64,000 bases of DNA from Trichoplusia ni (GCF_003590095.1 NC_039482.1:11115657-11179656); one strand, 5' to 3'; positions 12,540-24,987 are shown, counted from the first letter of the stretch. The notes: a model not told the origin generated them from the sequence alone. Program-made: numbers and translations.

Positions 12540-13270
12540 AAAATTATCAAAAACATACAAAAAACATCAGCTTTACATTAGTAGTTCAGATATACACTCA
12601 TACTCAAGAAGTTTTAATTTACAATTAACTACAGTGATACTTTCTCTCACATATACCGGTATCAACCGACTAATTTTGGACAAACCTAAAAGCGTTAATC
12701 ATGACAATCACACTCACGCGTTTCAGTGTGTTCAGTGCGTTTCAGAGTGAGTTCTGAAACAATTATGAAGCCCTTTCACGAAAGTTAATTTCATATGCAT
12801 AAAATTAAACATATCATTAATATCCAAAAGAAATAAGTTTTTAATTGCAATAAAAACAATGCAGACAAAAATACAAGATTTTCTGCAACTTTTCCATTCA
12901 TTTTCACGAATATTTCAAGACTAAAATAAGCCTAATCGCAAGCAATTCATTTTCATTTTCATTTCAAAAAGGAATTCAATTTCATATAAAATATTTATGA
13001 TCGCTTCATTTTATTGGGGCGCTGTAAATCTGCGGCTGAATACACGAGTCTCGTAACTGCGGGTTTGTTTATATTCAACACCCGACTCTAATATGTATAA
13101 TATTGGTTATATGTACGTCTTACCTATAATTATAAACACTCCTTGGTCGACAAAGTTTTGTTACCATCCAATCAATAATAGGAAGTAGGTAAGGCGTCGT
13201 TGGGGACGAGAATCATTTATGTCTCTCACCTATTGGTCGATAATTCAACTTTCGGAGTCAATTTCAATTA
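12540..13270. other. Gene-free AT-rich stretch
   Basis: Low-complexity runs such as repeated CATTTTCATTTC around 12930-12970 and no repeat, exon or RNA that I can identify. Confidence 0.4.
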
Positions 13271-13300
13271 AATCCTGTTATAAATTCACTTAAAAGTGAA

Positions 13301-13348
13301 ATCCTGTTGGTATTTATTTTATGTCAATTAAATAAATACCAACAGGAT
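13301..13348. repeat. Perfect hairpin, 19-bp arms
   Basis: ATCCTGTTGGTATTTATTT at 13301-13319 is exactly mirrored by AAATAAATACCAACAGGAT at 13330-13348, with a 10-base spacer. A partial direct copy of the left arm (AAATCCTGTTATAAATT) occurs about 30 bases upstream, suggesting a local duplication or template-switch event. Confidence 0.8.
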
Positions 13349-13921
13349 GTTAACAGATCAGTCTACTATTTATATGAATAAGACCGCTAAAATATTTACA
13401 AGACAAGACTATTTTTTTAGAATGGGTTTGCCATGCATCTTATTTCCGCGGCTGTTTTGCGACACTACCGGGAAAACTGTGGTCGTGGCTCATCATAACT
13501 CAAGGGACCTTACGCCAGTGACTTGAGTAAAGGAAATGTAAACATGTATTTTCTGACCAACGTTTTATACATTTTATGTAGCGATACGGTTTTACAGGTG
13601 TAGGGGTAGACGTATAAGTAATGGTACAGTTATTTGAAAGTATGATGTCAATGTCTCTTGCCATGTTTATCCATTCTGGCAGTTGGTGATACAATTCGAT
13701 TTTATTTGAAAGAAGAAGTGCTGTCAGATGTCATAAAGATAAAAAGTGTAGTCCGTTTTTAGGCGGCGTTTCTACCAGAGATGCGTATAACATAATAATA
13801 TATAGAAACGCGTAATATGATGGGTTTGGGAGAGACTTGTTTGTTTCTACCAGGTATGTGTCTAAAAAAATAACCAACCTGAGGGCATAAGTCGAGGCAA
13901 ATAAATTGATACTCATGGATT

Positions 13922-14170
13922 TTAAGACTTGCTACGCATCATTGCATCGTTAGCGTGAACGTAAGTATTTAATGGGGGATTATATAAGTGTCCGCTGCTG
14001 GTAACCCCCTCCCTTTCTGATTCCAACTCTCTGGATTTTACAACTTCTTGCCAGATATCTACACTACCTTCTACGGGGACGATGGTCCTGATGTCATTCC
14101 TCTGGTATCCGGTAGCGACCGTCTTTGCTCTTCACCAGTCGACTTGCATTTCAGCTTGAAGAGCGTGCGC
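13922..14170 (-). pseudogene. Unidentified coding-like stretch with one stop
   Basis: This GC-rich patch reads as protein on the minus strand: a short lead ending AEMQVDW, an in-frame TGA at 14132-14134, then about 69 open codons beginning RAKTVATGYQRNDIRTIVPV and including VDIWQEVVKSRELESER. The composition is strikingly protein-like against an AT-rich background, and the frame continues on both sides of the stop, suggesting a decayed coding segment rather than chance. No good splice acceptor or donor was found. It may be part of a transposable element ORF or a broken exon; I do not recognise the family. Confidence 0.35.
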
Positions 14171-14449
14171 TTATATTGACAAAAATATCTTGTACCATTA
14201 AATACCAATTTAAATCTTCCACGAAATGAATGCATTATAAGGTTCCATTAAATATTCATCCAAAAACTACAAGACTGAACCTTGGCATTAAATTGCTCGG
14301 AAAACGGCATCCAGACTATAACAGTATTGTTCGCATTACAGAATTGTGGCCACAAGATTATATTTTAGATAATTCCATCGGCCTCACAAGGGAATACCAG
14401 TCCGAAAATTGTATGAAGTCCTAAAATTTTCGAAACATTTGTCGAATCT

Positions 14450-15810
14450 ATTTGCCGCCAAGGACTTGATATTTAAATATTAATTGAAAGATATTTATTT
14501 AAAAGCAAGTTACATCGCTAACGAGACTTTCAAGTTACTTAAAACTTTGTTACATTTTGTTCGTTATAAATTCTTTGTTAATTTACATAATTATTAGCTT
14601 TGGACTAACATTAATGTGTTATGAAACTTGCAAAGGCTTTTTGGGTGTTATCATTTTAAGGTAGCCAGCTAACAACCTACTAAATACAACAACACCTAGA
14701 TGGTTATTTCCAGTGCGATAAACATCAATTTAATTTATCATGGTAGCGGCCATGCCGTAGAAAATTATTCGCAATAAATCTGTTTGTTATTTTTTCATCA
14801 ACGTATAAATTAAACAGTAGGTAAATATAATAAAATACAGCTGCAGGTAAAATATGATATTCATTAACATCGGGTCACACTAGTAGCCGACTCTATAATT
14901 CGCTGGGAAAAGAAAGTATTTTTGTAATTTCCGTAAGCGCAATTAACTCCATTTTATATATGTATGTACCTACTTAAGGACCACAGGCCACAGGACAACT
15001 GAAGTTCCAGACACTTCCAGAGATAACTTTTGCATTCCTTATAGCCAGTTAAAAATACGAACTAACAACAAAATAAATACCAACCAAAATCATGAAATTA
15101 GTCACAGCCTAAACAATATCTGTCAAGTAATCTAAACCACTATTTTTGCATCACAATTATTATTTATAGACACCCGCGTCTAAAATACCTATTAATCATT
15201 GTTCCAGGCGATTTAATTCTAGTTTTAATAATAACTCCGCACCGGCCGGTTTTTGCTTTGCATGTTAATGCTAGGCGATAGTATCGCTTTTACTTATACT
15301 TACCTTCTTATTTTACCCTGACTTTTTTCTATATATGTTATTATATATGTTACAGTAAAGTAATTTTTATAATAACGTTATGTCCAGGTACTCAAATACT
15401 GAATTAAAACTTAACTATTTTATTAAAGTTTTATAAATTCGTCTATCTCTTTCTACTTTACATCTTTTTATGAAAGGGATAGCTCGTAAAGTAACCATGA
15501 TACCCACCCGTTGGTGGATTTATGCGGCTTTCATTGATATATTACTAAAATCAACCTTACTATGATCTCTTAAAGTTGACTTTCCGTTGCGGAAACAAGA
15601 TGTCGCTATGCATCGTTTCTACAGCAGTAATAGCTCTGTGTTTAAACATAGAATTTGAAACCCTAAACACATTGCGATTCCACGATAGACTTCAGAGGGA
15701 GTTGTGATCAGTGGCAGCCATCTATATTCAAAAAGCTTCAAGTATACAACATTGTTCAACGTTATATAAAAGTAGTTATCATTTTCTAGGATGGTGGCTC
15801 CTACGACCTC
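14450..15810. other. Gene-free stretch
   Basis: AT-rich sequence without recognisable exon or element. A short GC patch near 15235-15270 (CACCGGCCGGTTTTTGC) resembles the tail of the GGGTTCCG family but is too short to call. Confidence 0.35.
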
Positions 15811-15825
15811 TTTTGTAAAACAGTT

Positions 15826-15885
15826 GCAGTTACAAGAGAGAGATGGTGCTCTACGCCGTGTATAGTGCCGTCTCGCTTACTCATG
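15826..15885 (+). repeat. Short stem-loop module, copy 1
   Basis: AGAGATGGTGCTCTACGCCG followed by TGTATAGTGCCGTCTCGCTT. The same arrangement recurs at 24988-25040 and, more diverged, at 26173, 36117 and 53336. The flanks of the module differ between copies, so it behaves as an independent short dispersed unit. Confidence 0.5.
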
Positions 15886-16339
15886 TACATAAGTAACTGT
15901 TAAGCTACATCTGTCTGTATATTACAGGAATATTCTATGTATTTCGAGCTAGAAATGCGTTTATACCGCAATTTTGCCGTGCAGGGTAATAACAGTGTTG
16001 GTGCTAATGTCTTTAATATTTTACAAATTCTTGCGTAGTAGTTGTGACTTGTGATTACCTTATAATCAGATCTTTAAACTTTTTGGAACTGAGCGTGTTG
16101 CTATATTTTACTGTTTGTTTTTGTTACATTTTTGTTTTTTTTTATATATATATTTGTACGCAGGCAAAATAAAACAACTGCAACAAAATAACTAATGGCT
16201 TCTTATGGGTTGTTAAGTTTGTAATTTCGATCTTTATTAAAACCTAAGAAAGCAAACCTGTAACCAAGCTGTTAAAAAGTTACTTAAACCAGAATATCCA
16301 AAATGTTCAAGTCAAACTCAAAATTGCAATCTTCTGATG

Positions 16340-16490
16340 TCACGCCCTTGCCACTGCTACAGACGTAGTAATTTCGTAAACATCGTAGCAATGTAACAGC
16401 GCAATATCGCGTAGCGTGATCGGCAGGCCACCGTGCACTCTGACCACAAAATGGGTCCTGGCGTCATAAATCGTAGCGCTACGCAGCAAG
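16340..16490. repeat. CGTAGC-rich degenerate repeat
   Basis: Within 150 bases CGTAGC or CGTAGT occurs about five times (for example CAGACGTAGTAATTTCGT, ATCGTAGCAATG, TCGCGTAGCG), ending in the perfect palindrome CGTAGCGCTACG at 16472-16483. The GC and CpG content is above the local background. I recall similar arrays in lepidopteran MITEs, but no terminal repeats are visible. Confidence 0.35.
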
Positions 16491-16499
16491 ATCAAATCT

Positions 16500-18250
16500 A
16501 AACGGAGAATGATACGTATATTCTGACCAATAGTTCAGTTCATTTAAGAGTTTGTATGTGACTGAAGATGTGGTATTTCATTGTGGCGAAGTCCTAAATG
16601 TGGGTTTCGTTAAAAAAAAATTGTAGTTAGCATACTTTGTGCTACCTTTTATTGTGTGGAGGCATTGGAGAAGGTCATGTTTCTTTTTATTTTCATGATG
16701 GGATTTAGTTGAATCTCAAAAATTGTACTTGAAGATTACTAGTCTTCCTTGTCTTTAAAAAGTAAAAAAATATAGACAATATCTCATTCTGATAATTTCA
16801 TATACTTATAAACTAAAATATTTTATTCTATTTACAGACAACATAATCAATATTCCAATGAAATGCCATGTGGGCAAAGAATAGCGAAACCCATCGAGGT
16901 TCATGAGAGATATGAGGCTTTATTTAGGCACATGCATCACAAATTTAAACAGAATGAATGTTTCAAATCGAATGGTATTCAAGATGTAACGACAACTATA
17001 AATTAATTTCGATTCGACTTCTAGAAAAGGAGGTTTCTCCATTCGACCGTATTTATGCTTTTTTTTAAGGTCTAAATGCAATACTACCAATACTATTAAG
17101 AGAAACGACATAATGACAAGCCCGTTACCGTCTGTATACTATAGAGTAGTCACAAGAACAATCACCATTCGAACGTGAACACAAGAGGGTATTAAAACAA
17201 GACAAGAACACAGAAATGTCAAAGAAAATGATTATTATATGAAGACATCGCCAGCGAACGAACAATGGATATATGGACACGTATTGTTAACAACCCAATT
17301 CAGCGGCTGCGGTATAAATGCAATTGTTTAACTATAGTCCCCGACTACTCTAATCGACGAATAGTTATCGATATGACAGAAAAATTTAACGAAAATGAAC
17401 CTTAAGTATAGGACATAAAGGTAATAATATAATGACAATGGCTAGGTAGTACCAGAGCCACTAATACGTGGTTTTCTGTACGATGAATGGCTCGCCTCAA
17501 TGGAAACTGTTAATAAAATTGAACGTTAAATGAATAATTGTTTCCCGAATACGTTTTATCTTTTTAGGTCACATTTATTTATTTATTGGGCGACTTTATT
17601 TCGTGTTTTATTATCGTTTACTTATGACCGAAGTGTTGCATTTTAATATCATTTTTGTTGAACGGGAACAATTCTTTATGTAATTTTGAGTATTTTCTTC
17701 TAATTCTATAAGATTTTTTTGTGTTTATTTTAATAGTTAATGATTTCCAATATACATCTATGAACATTTTTTGTATTATATTTAGATACTAGTAGTATTT
17801 ATATAGACCAAATTAAGGAAAAACCGAAATGACAACTTATAAGGAAGTGAAAAAGATGGCACGTGATAGAAAAAGATAGAAAACGCAACACCTACAAGTG
17901 GCCAGAAATTTCATTTTTGATTGATTGACATTAAAATAATATGAGTGTTTTACTAAAGTGTCAATTGTTAATATGTATTAAGAAAATATTAGGCGTCAAG
18001 TACTGATTATAACTACATGATTTTTATTTTAAGCCTTTTTTACTATCCAAAGTTGTAATGTGTAAAAACAAAATCTTAGTTCTAAGGCTCGTTTATACTT
18101 GCGGCCATTCCGACCAGGTATCACATGCATTGTAATAGCATCGAATATATAATTTTAACAGATTAGGTATGTTATTCACTTGCCGCTAAAGCAACAAAAA
18201 TAAAAATCAATGCTTGGTAGGACAAAAATATGATGGATTTGGATTATTGC
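16500..18250. other. Gene-free AT-rich stretch
   Basis: No exon, RNA gene or recognisable repeat. Several short chance frames only. Confidence 0.4.
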
Positions 18251-18257
18251 TTTTCCT

Positions 18258-18645
18258 GTACACGGTGATTTTAGTCGTCTTACAAAAGCAGCACAGTTCA
18301 TGTATCCAATGACTAGATCACGTTCATGATAAAAAAATAGGTATTTATGAGATTTGAATAAATTTAAAATACAAATTTTATTCAATATTATGATGCAATT
18401 CGTAGTTTGTTAGAAACACAGCTCTGTTGCGAGCGCGGTCCGAGCCTTGCAACAATGATGAGGGGCGCGGGAGGCGGCGTTTTTATCATTTTTAAGAGTA
18501 TATTTCAGATTTCTCTTGTTTAATTTTTCTTCGAACTTATTATCTTAGTTGATGATAAAAAAATAATAATCGCGCCTAGGGGTATTTTACGTCTGATACA
18601 TGAACTGGGCTACTTTTGTAAGACGACTAAAAAATCACCGTGTAC
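18258..18645. mobile_element. MITE-like element with 50-bp inverted ends
   Basis: Left arm 18258-18306 starts GTACACGGTGATTTTAGTCG; right arm 18595-18645 ends CGACTAAAAAATCACCGTGTAC. The arms are reverse complements with a few differences and share CTTTTGTAAGACGACTAAA and GATACATGAACT. The 290-base interior has no coding capacity but includes an unusual GC-rich stretch (GAGGGGCGCGGGAGGCGGCG near 18460). The structure is that of a non-autonomous DNA transposon. The target-site duplication could not be fixed: the flanks read CCT and CTA. Confidence 0.75.
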
Positions 18646-18894
18646 CTATATACGGCACTTTGTGTCGTGAGCGTAACTCACACGTGACCGGTGTTTTACT
18701 GATAATTATTATTTTCGTAAATAACGATAAAATCAAATCCCTTTTCAGTAGCGTGTAAGTAAATTTTGTAGAAGGTACAATGGGGTTAACATATCCATGT
18801 GGATAAAAACCCCTTAAATATTAACAAAGATAAAAAAAACGATAAATTCAGCAACTATCGATACTAAATCATAATTTCAGCAGTCCATGCACCT

Positions 18895-18965
18895 GGCTCG
18901 TTGGTCTAGGGGTATGATTCTCGCTTTGGGTGCGAGAGGTCCCGGGTTCAAATCCCGGACGAGCC
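18895..18965 (+). tRNA. tRNA-Pro: tRNA-Pro (anticodon UGG)
   Basis: A complete cloverleaf is visible. The acceptor stem pairs GGCTCGT with ACGAGCC; the D arm contains TGGTCTAGGGG (A box); the anticodon stem CTCGC/GCGAG encloses the loop TTTGGGT, giving anticodon TGG, which reads proline CCN codons; the T arm CCGGG-TTCAAAT-CCCGG contains the B box GGTTCAAATCC. No intron is present and the length is 71 bases. A TTTT run at 18984-18987 is a plausible RNA polymerase III terminator. Unlike the SINE heads, this has perfect stems and no repeat body behind it, so it is a real gene. Confidence 0.95.
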
Positions 18966-18983
18966 CTAATATTTACATAATGC

Positions 18984-18987
18984 TTTT
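18984..18987 (+). terminator. Pol III terminator of tRNA-Pro
   Basis: First run of four T's downstream of the tRNA, 18 bases after its 3' end. Confidence 0.5.
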
Positions 18988-19941
18988 GGCAAAGTTTCGA
19001 ATTTATGAGTAAGGAATATATTTTATTAAAGTAATTTTCCTTTAAACTATCAATTAAAATATTTCGGCTTTAAATTACCACTTTGATTTAATTCTTTTTT
19101 TTTGAAATGTTAAGAATCATTTTTCAAACTAATATTACTGTTTCACATCTTCACAGAAGATTTTTCATTTCATCGCCTTTCAGGTCAGGATAGATTTGAA
19201 ATATTTTGAAACAAGTTCAGTAAGTGCATAGCACGTTGCAGTGATAGTTCACGTCCTTCAGCATAGATGGCGTTACGTTCGCAAAACTGGGTAATGTTTC
19301 ATAGTGACTTGTACAGAAGGTAGGACACTGATATTACTTTGAATAGTTCATACTTATTTGTAACTTTGTTCTGCTCATCTTTGGTTCAGGTTTTACGGAT
19401 TTATCGTCACCATTGAAGTATAATAAAACAAAACATAGTTACTCATTTTTGTTGCTGTAATATCCAATTCCATTTTCACGAAAGAGACCACTTGTATCAA
19501 CATTTTAAAGAAAACTTATTATTTTACACTTTATTAAAGGGACATCATCATACTGATTTCTGAGATATGGATCAAACCTTATCTTCGTTCCACTACTTAC
19601 CGCCTTCCTGGATTCTGATCTCATTCGAATTATTGTGCTGAGAAAAACCTTAACTTGAATAACTTATAACACACAATGTTTTATTGGTTTTTAGCTGGGA
19701 TATTAAATATAGTCAAAAAAAATCTTGAACCATGCTTTGCCATTATTGAAATCTGAAAATTCAAGTCTAAAATTGAATATTTACTCTCTACAAATAGGGA
19801 ATATAAAATGTTATGAATCACTCAATAATTGTTTAGCAGCCTCTTACACGTTAAAATAAAGTAGAGGTGAGATAGACAGAAATGGGTTGCGGAATAACCT
19901 TTCTATGGCAACAAAAAACAATATACCTAACTTGTTCCACT

Positions 19942-20258
19942 ATTGAAATGAAACTACTTATACAGATTTAAGCGCGGTTTAATTTTTGATTTTAGTTCCC
20001 GACGTTTCCACACATTTGCAGGTATCATAGTCACAAAGCACCCTAATTTCAATAGAGAAGATGGCTGGAAGATATCACCTACTTGGGATCCAATAATACA
20101 AAAACTCAAGGCTTAACCCAAGAGAAGCGCTGCAAGACATCACGACACAGTGAGCTCATACTGCGTTGGTCGAACCACACATAATTTATTAAAATATGAA
20201 GGAACTAAAATCACAAATTAAACCGCGATGAAATCTGTATAAGTAGTTTCATTTCAAT
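19942..20258. mobile_element. MITE with ~58-bp terminal inverted repeats
   Basis: The left end ATTGAAATGAAACTACTTAT and the right end (read in reverse) ATTGAAATGAAACTACTTAT are identical, and the match continues through ACAGATTT..CGCGGTTTAATTT and GATTTTAGTTCC with few differences. The 317-base element has no coding capacity; inside the left end it carries the motif CATTTGCAGGTATCATAG. A second, one-ended member is at 37081. This is the hallmark of a non-autonomous DNA transposon. Confidence 0.85.
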
Positions 20259-20259
20259 G

Positions 20260-21170
20260 TCTAACATTCGCGTAAACCTAAGTAACCACTTTGTTCCACT
20301 ATATATACTGATCAATGTCGACTTAACTTACTTTCATATGCTCTTATTCATGAAACTGTACGCTTAGTTAAACATAAATCTCTGGCTCAAGTGTTCCGGC
20401 TCGCTTTACCCCACTCCAGTACTTCTCGTTGAGAGACTACGCCAGCGTTGGCTAGGAACAAAACGAAAAAAGAAGCTTTTGTGAATCAGCTAAGCTAAGT
20501 TGAGCTGGAAATGCCCTCGTTCAGTTTTCATTAAAGCCTCGGGTTTAAGTATTGCCGACTCGATATGTTTAAAAGAGGAATAGACCTTCAAGATTTTAAA
20601 TGAGCTGGAAAGTTTCTGAAAATTTCCGAACTAGTTTGTAAGTGTGAGCGTAATTCCAAAATTAAATAAAGAATACCAAACACTTACACAATGGTTCTAT
20701 TTACAATTCCTTATCAGGATTTCGTATTTAAGTCCGACAAAGAAAAACCGAAAGAAAATCTCACATACATACTCTACGATAAAACGGTCCACAAGACCCG
20801 AACCGCACTTCGGGAATCTCAAGCCCGGTTAAGTTTTCATTCATCGAGCCTCTATCCGATTACGACCCGCTAAATCGCCGCAAAACGTTGTAGCCTGTTC
20901 TTGCGGAAAATCAGCCGCGAACAAACTTCAGACGGCGATATACTGACAAGAATTACTGGAGGTAGAGTCAAGCGACATTTCTGTGAACTTTGCCTTTTGG
21001 ACTTTAATGTATTTCACATTTAAGTCCAAAATGCAATGTGTAGCGAAATCGGGTAAGAAACATTTACAAAGAAAGATTACAAGTAAAAATATTTCCAGCC
21101 ATTCGTAACGGTGTAAATATAAGTAGAGAAAAAGAAGCAAATGTAGCTATTACTGCCTCGACATCGTATA
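20260..21170. other. Gene-free stretch with a possible small frame
   Basis: At 20691-20873 a 60-codon plus-strand frame begins at an ATG in a fair context (CACACAATGG) and encodes a hydrophilic peptide opening MVLFTIPYQDFVFKSD. A second frame overlaps it. The region has intermediate GC but no splice signals or known domain, so I leave it unassigned. Confidence 0.2.
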
Positions 21171-21175
21171 GATAC

Positions 21176-21476
21176 ACTAGCTGTTGCCCGCGACTTCGTC
21201 CGCGTGGTTAGAAGATATAAGTTATAATTTATACTTGCCTTCTATCTATCTTGTAGGATTCAGTCAGCGTTTGCAATGTAAGCGCAAAAAATGTGTTTTT
21301 TTACGACCTCACATTAGAAACCTCAAAAATTGTCCTAGCCTATGTGTTATTCTGATGTATAAGCTATATTGTGGTAAAGTTTCATTCAAATCCATTCAGT
21401 AGTTTTTACGTGAAAGAGTAACAAACATCCATACATCCATACTTACAAACTTTCGCCTTTATAATAGTAGTAGGAT
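21176..21476 (+). repeat. CGCGACTTCGTC-family repeat, long variant
   Basis: Starts ACTAGCTGTTGCCCGCGACT and ends CTTTCGCCTTTATAATAGTA. The interior contains GTAAAGTTTCATTCAAATCC and CAGTAGTTTTTACGTGAAAG. Both termini are those of a very abundant lepidopteran interspersed repeat whose class I cannot assign from sequence; it has no coding capacity. Confidence 0.75.
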
Positions 21477-22906
21477 ATAAAAAAAACAACAATTTACGTA
21501 ACCCCAGAAACTAATTATTTACAGTATAATCAACTATTCTTAATGAACTACATAATAATCCCACGGTACCTACAACCATTCTAAAATCTGGTTCAAACCT
21601 TTTTACCCATCTACGCGCCCCGGTTACCGTGGCCAAACATTGTTCCGTTTTTCTTTACAAATCTTTAAAGTACGACCGTCAATAAAGATTAATCGGTTTG
21701 CATGAAATATGAGCGTTGTCCGAGTAGGTATTTATATTCCTTTGACATCTTTTGTCAAGACAGCCGGATATCTTTTGCGTTATTTAAGGAATCTTTAGGT
21801 AAACGGATAAAGATGTAAAAGTACGATATTTTTGTTCGTGTTTTTGTAAAATAATACTTCCCGAAAAGCTAGCAGGCCGAAATTTTCAGGGTAGCTTTAA
21901 ACCCGATGACAATGCAATTTACAACTATGCAGGACCGATTTTGATAAAATTTGAATGGAGTGACATTTAAAAATATGGGATTTTAGATTTTTTTAATCTA
22001 TTAATTTTGCCCTAAGTTATGGTACAGGCAATGCATATGCAGTAAATTTTTGCAATTACAATATCTAAATGCCACCAACTTACTTAAGGCCAATCGTGAT
22101 GTAACTAATCCATTGCGGCAGATTAGGTAACACTAACTGATAGAGCGTAGGTAGACGACATTCACATGTACGAGTATGAACGCGTGATGCATTCCAATGA
22201 CGCGTCATGAGCGCAATACTCGCGCAAGCGTGGTAGAACAACTGCAATGGAAACAATACATGTACATATTTTACGTGATAATGAAAGGAAATGAAATCAT
22301 TTATTCTGCAAGGAGGTTATCATAAGTGTCTGACACTACTATCCGCTTTCTTCCGTGGGGAGATGGGTGGCCAGAGGATTGCTTCGCCAACACAAAAAAG
22401 TTATGTATTTAATGTCTAATATTATAATTCTACCATCACTAAGCGAGTGAGATGAGAGTAATAAAATGTTATCATTCAAAGGGAAAATAATTATTAACAC
22501 ATGTGTGGCGCCCACTCAAAATTTTGCAAATTTATCGCTTACTTGAAAATGTATAGAAAGCAGTCATGAAAGATTTAACGTATGTCGTCAAATTTAATAT
22601 TACTAATTAAGCACAGCGTTTGTATCTAATAACTCGATTTATAAAGGTTCGATACGTCTGTTAGTCAATTCGTCTCTATATATCAAAGGCAATGAAGCAA
22701 AGGATAAGATAATTAAGTTGTGATATTAGTGAAATTAATGGGACGTTCAAAAACATTGATTGTACCCGCAGGGAGTTAACTAAGTGGCGGTCGTTAGGCG
22801 ACCACTTTACCCAGTTATACCCTTCATTTCTCTTCAACTTAATTATAAACATTCGTAATATCATGGCGGAGTTACTGTCCTATGAATAGAAGTTATAATA
22901 GCCACA

Positions 22907-23242
22907 TAATCATCATCGGCCTAGCCTTTTCCCAACTATGTTGGGGTCGGCTACCAGTTTAACCGGTTTCAGCTAAGTACCAGTGTTTTAGAAGGAGCGG
23001 CTGCCTAGCTGACCTCCTCAAACCAGTTACCTGGGCAACTCGACACCCCTTAGTTAGAGTGGTTGCCAGACCTACAAGCCTGTAACGACTGTATATGAAT
23101 TCTGAAACACGGAGGAACTCGTTTTGACAAAGATGGTCACCCATCTACGAACTAACCGCGTCTAGCGTAGCTTAACCTGTGATTGATTCGCTTATGCAGT
23201 TATAGCTTAGGCACCAGCTCCTGCGATGAGACGATGAATAAT
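22907..23242 (+). repeat. GTTGGGGTCGG-family SINE-like repeat
   Basis: ATCATCATCGGCCTAGCC, CCCAACTATGTTGGGGTCGG, AAGTACCAGTGTTTTAGAAGG, CTGACCTCCTCAAACCAGTT and ACCTGGGCAACTCGACACCCC appear in the order typical of this widespread lepidopteran repeat. The 3' part (ACACGGAGGAACTCGTTTTG, GTCACCCATCTACGAACTAA) is also present, so the copy is close to full length, though mutated. The open minus-strand frame inside it is not a gene. Confidence 0.8.
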
Positions 23243-23244
23243 AA

Positions 23245-24960
23245 CCATCTTTAGTAATAAAAATGTTAAAAACGGAACTCTTTTACCACACTAGATGTTT
23301 TAGACTGTGCTATTACAGAGGCTCTGCTGTCTCGCCACTTGTCCCTCCACCTCTTTCATGAACCGTTACCGTAATGCACTTGATACAACAACAAATAAAC
23401 GCAGGAGTTGAAATAACGTTTTTACAGTCATTAATTTTCTGAGTGGCCTATGCGTTGTTTCTGTGTCTATTTGTACGGGTCCTTCGGTCTGACAAATAAA
23501 CGTTTTTTTAATAAATTCTTCATATTTTTGCGTCAAGTAACACCTACGTAAGATGAGCCAAAGGCAAAAAGCTAATGAAATATATTAAGTAAAGTGTAGA
23601 ATAAATTGTAGAACTTAAACTGATATTGACTAAATAATTATAACTTTAACGAATCCATTTCAGAACAATAATTTATTTTAAACAGAAATGAAAAGGTCAA
23701 TTTATAACAATTCACAGTCAAAATGAAACTAGACTGACTTAAGTACTGTGAAAAGGTCAAGGCTATAACCTTATTGCTTTAAGTGGATTAATAAATGACT
23801 TGCAATATTTATTTTTACGTACAGAGGTAGTTATCAGTTTCTGAAAAGCCTTTACATTAGAGAGACAGCCTTAGAAACATCCTGAGACTTGTTTAAGATG
23901 CAATAAGATCTGTAGATCATCAAGTACAAAAGAGGCGGTATGTGTAACTAGTATAGTAAGTCAGCAGGGCGGGTTTAAAGATAATAATTTTGGGTTACAC
24001 ACGCAAATTAAGTATGTGTATACGTATGAATAAAAATACCAGCTTCAATTTTGATTTTTACATAATTTAATCATAACTTAAGTAATAAAGAAATATAATT
24101 CAGTATATCGCTCACCCAAATCATATAAGCAGTGTGGATCATTAACAAAATGGCAACATTAATCCGAGGCCGACCCACGCCTTAATGAATATTATGGAAA
24201 CGGAAACATACTAGGGGTTAACTTTTGTTGCTTTTCTGATTCCCGTGCTTTGATATTACTCAGCTTAACGATTCTTGAGTTAAATTCGTCATAAAGTGCC
24301 TCTCTAATAAAATGGCAGATTTTTTTTGTAAATAGTGTTATTAAAAACACTGTTTGTTGAGTTTCAAATCATAATAAAATTATTCTCAGGAATTTTGTAG
24401 TACTTCGAATTTAAAAAAATGATTTTTTGTTTAAAAGAGGGTTGGACAAGAAAGGTGTTAGGCGAAATGTCGTTAAGATCAAAAGGAGCTAAACAATGTG
24501 TGTGATAGCGTAGAGCACAGCTGGTAAATAGTAAACGCCAGTACAATGTCATTTCTAATTTCGTTTATCGTTCTACTTTCTACGTTATGTTCAACCAAAT
24601 AAAATTCATTTTTAATTGTGTTTCTATCCTCTAGACGATTGTTCAACAAATGAATCACGTTTCCGTTAATTTGTCTTTCCATCTCGCACCTCTGGAATCT
24701 TAGTAGAAAATTCGGCATCAAAAGTGCTTTTACTTACATTACACGAAGGCTAAAAACAGATAATTTCTTGTATTTACTTTAAATTACGTAAGTTACTATA
24801 AGTACTTCAAGTCCCTACATACACGCAAACTTTACGTTCCTGATTAATAACTCCGATAGTAAGAAAACGTGTACATTAAAACAGTTCTCCATAACAATAT
24901 TAATAACTTATGAATATACAATGTAAACATGAGTGCCCTAATTCGTATTCAAACGGCCTA
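23245..24960. other. Gene-free stretch
   Basis: AT-rich sequence. One minus-strand frame (24479-24721) encodes a charged peptide opening MMPNFLLRFQRCEMERQ; it has no supporting splice sites or known domain, so it is not called. Confidence 0.35.
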
Positions 24961-24987
24961 CCGCTAACTCTTTAGAGATTTTTGCAT

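Noticed and set aside
21184..21402. Plus-strand frames starting MPATSS at 21184 and 61253
   Set aside because: Both come from the CGCGACTTCGTC-family repeat (CCCGCGACTTCGTC read in frame).
22959..23144. Minus-strand frame reading through RVAQVTGLRRSARQPL
   Set aside because: Translation of the GTTGGGGTCGG-family repeat; similar peptides arise wherever this repeat occurs.
24479..24721. 80-codon minus-strand frame with a charged, helix-like peptide
   Set aside because: Looks protein-like in the middle but has no acceptor or donor, no known domain and AT-rich codons. Kept only as a note.
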